Below are positions 58,299 through 64,000 of a stretch of 64,000 bases of DNA, piece after piece. Location of the stretch: positions 1-64,000 of the forward strand of contig JBAYRN010000016.1 of assembly GCA_041676625.1 (NCBI GenBank), written 5' to 3'. Origin of the DNA: JAEXNA01 sp041676625 (lineage in GTDB: Bacteria; Vulcanimicrobiota; Xenobia; Xenobiales; JADMJV01). Position numbers and translations under genes: made by a program. Below the pieces are notes generated by a model. The model was not told where the DNA came from. It ran no database searches and was given only the letters and a program-made list of their open reading frames with translations. The first letter of the stretch is position 1, and each line of letters begins with the position of its first letter.

Positions 58299-59516
58299 TT
58301 ACTCCTTTCCTCGGGAAACCGCGACTGGTCTCCGAAGCAGGAATTCGGCGGGCGTCTTACCGTTGAGAATCGCCAGTACGCTTTCCCAACATTCACGCCG
58401 AGCACGCGACTGGCGACCCATCTTGCCTCCCAGAGCCAGACGAAATCCCGTGATCGTAGAATCGGTGGTCCTCTCGGTGGTGGGAAGTCCGGGCAACCCC
58501 AACTCCGGCCCCAGATCGTGTCCCACGCGAGGGAAGGTCCGATGGCAGGTTCGCTCCTGCATACCGTGAGCGGTGCGACGCTGGGCGACCAACTCACTAA
58601 AAGCGGCGCTGGGCCAAATCTGGTCGTCGCTACCGCTAAAAAGATAGAGCGGACATTGTATCTTCTCCACCTCGATTCGTCCGCGGTCGCGATTCTCTCG
58701 GTTGACCACGGCCTCCGCGTAGACTTCTCTGGTTGAGAGGACGGTTTGACCGCGGGGTTGGAGCGTGGAGAGATCGCAGATCGTGTGCGCGAGTTCCCTG
58801 CCTTCAATTCTCCAGGGAGTAAACCTTAGTCCACCGCCGGAAAAGGTGGTGACCGAGGCTAACTCCGGAGCGCGTTGGGCCAGCTCCAGAGCGGCTTCGC
58901 AGGCGCGACCGGAAGCCACCAGGTGCACAGGTCCGGCCGCCCGTAGAGCGAGAAGAATGGGGTCAAGGTCCGGCTGCTCGACTCTGACCGCCGATGCCTG
59001 AACGGTGTATCCCAAACACCGGAGCATATTCACGCCATGGTCTGCGCCCGGAGAGCCGCAGTGCAAGAAAAACACCACCGGCTCAAGATTTGCTCTTTTT
59101 CTAGAAGAAGAGCGCCGGACGGTGGAGCCGGTCCAGAGAGCTTGCCTGCCGTTCAAGAGTTCGAAGACAAACGTGATTTCTCCAGCCTTGGGCAAAACGA
59201 ACTCGTGATGAATACCAGCCTGACACCGCATGCTGTAGATGGGACCTTCTGCTGCGATCCCGTAGTAGTCGTCGCCGAATCCTGCTGTCGAACCGGTGTC
59301 GAACGCAGTAGCGGCCGAGACCAGAAAGCCGTTTTCGCTCCTCCACACCCGTCCGGCTCCATCTTTGCAGCTACAGGCCACCCTCACCTCGGTCCCCGGA
59401 ACGAACCCCTCACCACGCAAGACGGGAGGAGGATCGCACCAGAGATCCCGGGCGGACGCTGTTACGATTCTTACCGAAGTTGAGTCCGGCAGAAACGATT
59501 CAGTGCTTCTCTTCAT
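58299..59516 (-). CDS. BAAT/acyl-CoA thioesterase-like hydrolase with a missing nucleophile
   Basis: 405 residues. The first 125 residues form the beta-sandwich domain of the bile acid-CoA:amino acid N-acyltransferase family (CDPPPVLRGEGFVPGTEVRVA) and the rest an alpha/beta hydrolase domain. In that fold the nucleophile sits in GxSxG or GxCxG; here the aligned place reads SGRACEAALEL, so the Ser/Cys position is Ala and the second Gly is Glu. The Asp (FSGSDDQIW) and His (RVGHDLGPEL) of the triad are kept. It may be a non-catalytic or altered enzyme. It follows groEL by 13 bases on the same strand. Confidence 0.8.
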   Translation of the reverse strand: MKRSTESFLPDSTSVRIVTASARDLWCDPPPVLRGEGFVPGTEVRVACSCKDGAGRVWRSENGFLVSAATAFDTGSTAGFGDDYYGIAAEGPIYSMRCQAGIHHEFVLPKAGEITFVFELLNGRQALWTGSTVRRSSSRKRANLEPVVFFLHCGSPGADHGVNMLRCLGYTVQASAVRVEQPDLDPILLALRAAGPVHLVASGRACEAALELAQRAPELASVTTFSGGGLRFTPWRIEGRELAHTICDLSTLQPRGQTVLSTREVYAEAVVNRENRDRGRIEVEKIQCPLYLFSGSDDQIWPSAAFSELVAQRRTAHGMQERTCHRTFPRVGHDLGPELGLPGLPTTERTTDSTITGFRLALGGKMGRQSRARRECWESVLAILNGKTPAEFLLRRPVAVSRGKE

Positions 59517-59529
59517 AAGCCGGTCGCCC

Positions 59530-61101
59530 TCAAGCGGGCAGCACCAGCGCCTCGGACATCAAGACCATGGAGGCAATGGAAGCCGCGTTTTGCAACGCCA
59601 CCCGCACTACCTTGGCCGGGTCCACGATGCCTTCCGATACCATGCAGACATAGTCTCCGATCATGGCGTCGTAGCCGAAGCCGGGAGCCATGGACTTCAC
59701 GTTTTCCACGATGACCGTTCCCTCTGCTCCGGCGTTATCCGCGATCACCCTCAGCGGTACCTGGAGGGCCGCTCGAACCACTTTGACGCCGAGTTGTTCA
59801 TCACCCTCGAGATGCAGATCGTCGAGCAGCGGCAGGAGGTTCAAGAGAGCGGTTCCGCCGCCGGCGACGATGCCTTCTTCGAGAGCCGCCCTGGTGGCCG
59901 CCAGGGCATCCTCGATCCGGTATTTCTTTTCCTTGAGTTCGGTCTCGGTGGCCGCACCGACGCGGATGACGACCACTCCCCCCGCGAGCTTGGCCTGGCG
60001 TTCTTTAAGCTTCTCTTTCTCGTAGTCGCTGTCGCTGTTTTCCAGGGCCACTTTTATCTGTTGCAAGCGGCCATCCACGTCTTCCTGGCGGCCGTTTCCT
60101 TCCACGATAGTCGTGTTGTCCTTGGTGATTTGAACCCTTCGAGCCGAGCCGAGGACATCGAGTCCGGCGTCCTCCAGCTTCAGCCCGGTGTCCTGCGAAA
60201 CCAGCTGGGCACCGGTGAGAGCGGCGATATCTTTGAGCATCTCTTGCCGCCGGTCCCCGAACCCGGGGGCTTTGACCGCCGCGCAAACCAGTGTTCCCCG
60301 AAGCTTATTGACCAGCAGTGTCGCCAGCGCCTCACCCTCTACAGAGGGGGCGATAATGAGAAGGGACTTCTGGGCCCGGACCACCTTCTCCAAGATAGGT
60401 AGAATGTCGGAGATAGAGCTGATCGCTTTGTCCACCAACAGGATCTTGGGGTCGGCCAGGTCCACTTCCATCTTCTCCGGGTCCGTCACGAGGTACGGCG
60501 AAATGTAGCCGTTGTCGAATTTCATACCCTTGACGTGTTCAAAATCGGTCTCCATGGTGGCAGACTCCTCCACCGAGATCACGCCTTCGGAACCAACAAG
60601 TTCCAGAGCGTCGGCCAAAAGGTCGCCAATCGCCCGATCGTTGTTCGCGGCGATGGTACCGACCTGGGCCGTGTGTTCTCTGGTTTCCACGGCAATAGCG
60701 AGTTTTTTCAGTCCCTCGACGATCACTCTCACCGCCTTCTCCATCCCGCGCTTTATCAACATGGGGTTTGCTCCGGAGGTAACCTGCCGGAGTCCTTCGT
60801 GCAGCATGGCTTGGGCCAATACGGTGGCGGTGGTGGTGCCGTCTCCGGCCACCTGATTGGTTTGCGAAGCCACCTCCTTCACAAACTGAACGCCCAGATT
60901 CTCGAATCGGTCTTCCACCTCGATATGCTGTGCCACGGTGACCCCGTCCTTGGTAAGGGTGGGTGCACCGAACTGGTTCTGAATCAGCACGGTCCGGCCG
61001 CGCGGTCCCAGCGTAACTTTCACGGCGTTGGCCAGGATATTGGCCCCGTCCTCGAGTTTTCGACGGGCATCTTCGTGATAGAGAATATGATTTGCTTGCA
61101 T
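59530..61101 (-). CDS. groEL: Chaperonin GroEL (60 kDa, without groES)
   Basis: 523 residues. Equatorial-domain motifs VTLGPRGRTVLIQ and the catalytic GDGTTTATVLAQAML are intact, as are the apical-domain features. It stops after ASMVLMSEALVLPA and lacks the Gly-Gly-Met tail of canonical GroEL. No groES lies next to it. In bacteria with several groEL genes such unpaired, tail-less copies are usually specialised or stress-linked paralogues. The ribosome site is weak (AAGAAG). Probably co-transcribed with sufB upstream. Confidence 0.95.
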   Translation of the reverse strand: MQANHILYHEDARRKLEDGANILANAVKVTLGPRGRTVLIQNQFGAPTLTKDGVTVAQHIEVEDRFENLGVQFVKEVASQTNQVAGDGTTTATVLAQAMLHEGLRQVTSGANPMLIKRGMEKAVRVIVEGLKKLAIAVETREHTAQVGTIAANNDRAIGDLLADALELVGSEGVISVEESATMETDFEHVKGMKFDNGYISPYLVTDPEKMEVDLADPKILLVDKAISSISDILPILEKVVRAQKSLLIIAPSVEGEALATLLVNKLRGTLVCAAVKAPGFGDRRQEMLKDIAALTGAQLVSQDTGLKLEDAGLDVLGSARRVQITKDNTTIVEGNGRQEDVDGRLQQIKVALENSDSDYEKEKLKERQAKLAGGVVVIRVGAATETELKEKKYRIEDALAATRAALEEGIVAGGGTALLNLLPLLDDLHLEGDEQLGVKVVRAALQVPLRVIADNAGAEGTVIVENVKSMAPGFGYDAMIGDYVCMVSEGIVDPAKVVRVALQNAASIASMVLMSEALVLPA

Positions 61102-61172
61102 GAACTTGACTTCTTTTCTTTTGGTCGTTGGTCTGGATGGCCAGACCGGGTTGAGATAATGAGAGGAAGGGC

Positions 61173-62579
61173 CTAACCGATCGACCCGACCATTTCCAGT
61201 TGAATGAGACGGTTGAGTTCCACCGCGTACTCCATCGGGAGTTCTTTGATAAACGGCTCGAAGAATCCGTTGACGATCATGGAGATGGCAGCGTTTTCAC
61301 TCAGGCCCCGACTCATCAGATAGAAGAGCTGCTCGTCTCCCACTTTGGAAACGGTGGCTTCGTGACCGATATCGACATTCTTGTTCGCTATCTCCATGTA
61401 GGGGTAAGTGTCGGAACGAGAGATTTCGTCGAAAAGGAGCGCATCGCACCTCACGTTGGACTTGACATTGTGGGCGCCTTTCAAGACTTTCACCAACCCG
61501 CGATAGGAGGCGTGACCTCCGTCTTTGGAGATCGACTTCGAAAGGACGGTGGAAGAAGTGTTGGGGGCCACATGGACCATCTTGGCTCCCGCGTCCTGGT
61601 GTTGTCCCTTACCGGCGTAGGCGATGGAAAGCACTTCACCTCTGGCCCCTTCCCCCATAAGAAAGACCGCCGGATACTTCATGGTGATCTTGGACCCTAG
61701 ATTTCCGTCGACCCATTCCACCGTGGCATTTTTATAAGCATAGGCGCGCTTTGTCACCAGGTTGTACACGTTGTTCGACCAGTTTTGAATCGTGGTATAA
61801 CGAATGGTGGAGCCTTCCATGGCGATCAACTCCACCACGGCGGAATGCAGCGAGTCGGTCGCGTAGATTGGCGCCGTACAGCCTTCGATGTAATGAACAC
61901 TAGAACCGGGTTCTGCGATGATCAGGGTCCTTTCGAACTGTCCCATGTTCTCGGTGTTGATCCGAAAGTAAGCCTGCAGGGGAATATCGACTTTCACTCC
62001 CGGAGGCACCCAGATGAAGGACCCGCCGCTCCACACCGCGCTGTTCAGAGCGGAAAACTTGTTGTCGGTATAGGGGATAATGGTGCCGAAGTATTTCTTC
62101 ACCAACTCGGGATGTTGCTTGAGGGCGCTATCCATATCCAGAAAAATGACGCCCTGGTCTTCCAAATCTTTCTGAATCGAGTGATAGACCACTTCAGATT
62201 CATATTGAGCCGAAACGCCGGCCAGAAACTTTCTTTCCGCTTCCGGAATGCCCAGCTTTTCGAAAGTATCCTTGATATAGGTGGGAACGTCGTCCCAGTT
62301 GTTTTCGGCTCGCTCGGAGGGCCTCACGTAGTAGTGGATATTTCCGAAATCGATTTCGGAAAGGTCACTTCCCCACTTGGGCATGGGTCGTCTCTTGAAG
62401 TGGGCCAGCGCTTTGAGCCTGTACTCCAGCATCCAGGCGGGTTCACTCTTTTGCTGGGAGATCTGCTCCACGATGGCACGATTAAGCCCTTTCTTGGACT
62501 TATAGAGGTAGTCTTCCTCATCGTGGAAACCGAATTTGTAGTCTTTTTTGAGGTCGTCGAGAAGAGCGGTATCAGACAT
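61173..62579 (-). CDS. sufB: Fe-S cluster assembly scaffold SufB
   Basis: 468 residues, the family length, with ribosome site AAGGAGTTCCC-ATG. Typical SufB sequence throughout (SYRLKALAHFKRRPMPKWG-like start, GSFIWVPPGVKVDIPLQAYFRIN, HYIEGCTAPIYATDSLHSAVVELI, conserved C-terminal HEATVSKVGDEQLFYLMSRGL). SufB with SufC and SufD accepts sulfur and builds Fe-S clusters. Here it stands without sufC, sufD or sufS; the following gene is groEL, so those genes are either elsewhere or upstream of the window's divergent transporter. Confidence 0.97.
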   Translation of the reverse strand: MSDTALLDDLKKDYKFGFHDEEDYLYKSKKGLNRAIVEQISQQKSEPAWMLEYRLKALAHFKRRPMPKWGSDLSEIDFGNIHYYVRPSERAENNWDDVPTYIKDTFEKLGIPEAERKFLAGVSAQYESEVVYHSIQKDLEDQGVIFLDMDSALKQHPELVKKYFGTIIPYTDNKFSALNSAVWSGGSFIWVPPGVKVDIPLQAYFRINTENMGQFERTLIIAEPGSSVHYIEGCTAPIYATDSLHSAVVELIAMEGSTIRYTTIQNWSNNVYNLVTKRAYAYKNATVEWVDGNLGSKITMKYPAVFLMGEGARGEVLSIAYAGKGQHQDAGAKMVHVAPNTSSTVLSKSISKDGGHASYRGLVKVLKGAHNVKSNVRCDALLFDEISRSDTYPYMEIANKNVDIGHEATVSKVGDEQLFYLMSRGLSENAAISMIVNGFFEPFIKELPMEYAVELNRLIQLEMVGSIG

Positions 62580-62864
62580 GGGAACTCCTTAAGGTCCTGC
62601 ATCTTGAGGCGGAAGAGTTTGGAATCGCTGATCGCTCGCCGTGATACCCTTAGCGACTCGTGGTTGGGGATCAAGACTATAGTTTGGTCTTTACTTATTG
62701 TTCCCCGCTTTGTTTAGCTCTAAACAGACTCCGAGTTTATTCTATCCTACTTGGGGAATAATCAAAAGCCGAGCCACGCGACCGTGCGCCAGAGGCGTGC
62801 AGAAACTTTGGAGCCTAAATGTTCAGGCCGTCTCACCTACGCCCACTCCGCCAGGAACCCAACC
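62580..62864. promoter_or_regulatory. Divergent promoter region between sufB and the SLC4-like transporter
   Basis: AT-rich for this genome. On the minus strand TTGATT, 17 bases, GAATAA (about 62770-62740) is a plausible sigma-70-type promoter for sufB, about 165 bases before its start, overlapping AAGTAGGATAGAAT. No confident repressor site is recognised. GGGTATCACGGCGA at about 62645 resembles the right half-site motif of the regulon but lacks its partner. Confidence 0.3.
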
Positions 62865-64000
62865 TTGATTAGCTTCCTCGAACTCCAGGCCCGGCATTTC
62901 AACTCCATTTTAGAGCAAGTTTCTGAGTTCTTGAGCCAGAACCCGGATCTGTCTAAACGCGCCCAGGAGACTCGGGAAGACCTCTTCTCCATTCTGATGG
63001 ACGAAAGTCCAAACTGGCAGCAGAATCAGGTGGCGGTCTATCACCGCCAGGCCGACCTGGACGGGAAAACCGTGAGCGTTCTGGTCAGGGTCCAGGGCAC
63101 AGGAGTACGGGCCGTGCCGGAGCCTGTTCGATACATTTGGGTTCTGCTCACCCCCCGTAGGACCCATCCGCAACTTGCTAAAGCTCTGGAGTTTTCTAAG
63201 TTGATGGAGTCCGCGGCTTTTCGCGATAAAGCCGATCAGGCTCCAACTCTCGAGAACCTTTTGGAGGTGTATAGCAAGTCTCTCGACGAGCGTCTGGCCT
63301 TCCTCGATTCAGGTTCCGAGGAACTACAGCCGACCGGTCGGTTCTTAGGCGGTATTCGCCAGGACCTCAAACGGCGGTTGCCGGTTTATTGGACAGATTT
63401 TCGCGACGGCCTCAACAGCAAAGTGGTGGCGGCCGTCTTTTTTCTGTTCTTTGCTTGTTTGGCTCCGGCCATCGCTTTCGGGGGGCTTCTCTCAGTCCTC
63501 ACCAAGGGAGAGATCGGTGCTATTGAAATGCTGGTGGCCACCACCGTTTGCGGGATCGTCTACTCTCTGTTTTCCGGCCAACCGCTCACCATTCTCGGCA
63601 GTACCGGGCCAGTCATCATTTTCATGGGGCTACTTCACCCCCTGACTGAAAAATTGGGAATTCCGTACCTGCCCACTCTGGCCTGGATTGGGCTATGGAC
63701 GATGGTCATACTACTGCTACTGGCCGCTGCGGACGCTTGTGCCTGGATCCGGTACTTCACCCGCTTTACCGACGAGATTTTCGCTGCTCTGATCTCCATC
63801 ATCTTCATCATGGAGGCGCTCAAGGAGCTGGTGCATATCTTCAACGACCCGAAGGTTCGCTACGACACGGCGCTGCTCTCTCTTATTCTGGCCTTAGGTA
63901 CCTACGAGATAGCAACACGTTTAGCCGAATTTCGAAGCAGTCCCTATCTTCGGGGCAAGATGCGAGAGTTTCTGGCGGACTTCGGCCCCGCAATCGCGAT
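62865..64000 (+). CDS. SLC4/band 3-like bicarbonate transporter, partial (runs off the right edge)
   Basis: Open frame from a likely TTG at 62865 (CCAGGAACCC in front) to the end of the window, at least 378 residues. The first 165 residues are a soluble domain resembling the cytoplasmic domain of band 3 proteins (VLVRVQGTGVRAVPEPVRYIWVLLTPR). Membrane helices begin near residue 185 with the SLC4 signature GIRQDLKRRLPVYWTDFRDGLNSKVVAAVFFLFFACLAPAIAFGG, then LTILGSTGPVIIFMG and FTRFTDEIFAALISIIFIMEALKELVHIF. SLC4-type bicarbonate transporters are common in animals but sparse in bacteria. Inner membrane anion or bicarbonate transport is expected; the C-terminal part is not visible. Confidence 0.85.
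   Translation, partial: MISFLELQARHFNSILEQVSEFLSQNPDLSKRAQETREDLFSILMDESPNWQQNQVAVYHRQADLDGKTVSVLVRVQGTGVRAVPEPVRYIWVLLTPRRTHPQLAKALEFSKLMESAAFRDKADQAPTLENLLEVYSKSLDERLAFLDSGSEELQPTGRFLGGIRQDLKRRLPVYWTDFRDGLNSKVVAAVFFLFFACLAPAIAFGGLLSVLTKGEIGAIEMLVATTVCGIVYSLFSGQPLTILGSTGPVIIFMGLLHPLTEKLGIPYLPTLAWIGLWTMVILLLLAAADACAWIRYFTRFTDEIFAALISIIFIMEALKELVHIFNDPKVRYDTALLSLILALGTYEIATRLAEFRSSPYLRGKMREFLADFGPAIA

Noticed and set aside
59296..60402. Plus-strand 368-residue frame opposite groEL
   Set aside because: Antisense to an unmistakable chaperonin.
1..64000. CRISPR arrays, tRNA and rRNA genes
   Set aside because: Looked for regular spaced repeats, tRNA T-loop sequences and rRNA blocks; none convincing by eye. 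A dedicated search (tRNAscan, Rfam) could still find one.

Overview
The window reads as a chromosomal stretch of a Gram-negative, free-living bacterium of moderately high GC. Supporting signs are a lipobox protein, many Sec signal peptides, an MFP-ABC exporter, an MMPL/RND transporter and Mac-type permeases. No rRNA, tRNA, CRISPR array or ribosomal-protein cluster was seen, so I do not commit to a phylum. Coding density is high. ATGA/GTGA/TAATG gene overlaps and GTG/TTG starts are common.

Layout. 1-2650: a surface lipoprotein (Ig-like plus parallel beta-helix) whose 3' end runs into a fragment of an IS256-family transposase. 2.9-9.8 kb: small secreted proteins, a membrane GAF protein next to a double-PilZ protein, a GT4 glycosyltransferase, a YihY-type membrane protein, a copper-amine-oxidase-N ('stalk') surface protein and a SpoIIAA-like protein. 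9.9-16.8 kb: a stress and signalling block (NarL-type response regulator, GlsB/YeaQ, CsbD, YggT-like protein, receiver, double-transmitter histidine kinase, CheB-CheR-PAS fusion). 16.9-23.0 kb: a tightly overlapping operon of secreted protein, GT4 with a large C-terminal domain, GH130 phosphorylase-like protein, HAD-IIB phosphatase and GT4, suggesting mannoside or other phosphorylase-linked sugar metabolism. 24.1-33.0 kb: phosphoketolase translationally coupled to a complete-order N-ATPase (Na+-type F-ATPase) operon, atpDCQRBEFAG, with a frameshift in atpC and an internal deletion plus frameshift in atpB. 33-39 kb: a P1B metal ATPase with a TPCP motif, a small membrane protein, a DUF389 protein, a Zn alcohol dehydrogenase and a periplasmic helical protein. 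39.7-42.5 kb: DUF302, ArsD, tandem ArsA and a stub of a c-type cytochrome. 42.5-49.5 kb: OsmC, a shrunken paralogue of the 2.9 kb secreted protein, a MacA/MacB-like tripartite exporter and an MMPL transporter. 50-53.6 kb: a baeRF-like protein and an ice-binding (DUF3494) adhesin interrupted by an in-frame TAG. 53.6-62.6 kb (minus strand): sufB, a groEL paralogue, a BAAT-like hydrolase without its nucleophile, a second CheB-CheR-PAS fusion and a hybrid histidine kinase. At the right edge starts a bacterial SLC4/band-3-like bicarbonate transporter, which runs out of the window.

How it fits together. Most of the content is envelope and general-stress physiology (CsbD, GlsB, OsmC, chaperonin, metal export, phosphoketolase/N-ATPase energy metabolism) plus several unusual sensor proteins. 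A recurring intergenic palindrome, TACY-N8-RGTA, is present exactly eight times, with two near-matches. It is often followed on one side by an extension resembling NNNCGTMACTT. It has the 7-2-7 half-site geometry known for NarL-type regulators, and it sits in front of secreted, stress and metal genes across the whole window. Together with the NarL-type response regulator and HisKA_3-type kinase encoded here, it suggests a local stress regulon. This is the observation I consider most worth testing. The broken reading frames (atpC, atpB, the ice-binding protein, the transposase junction) could be real decay or sequence errors, and reads must be checked.
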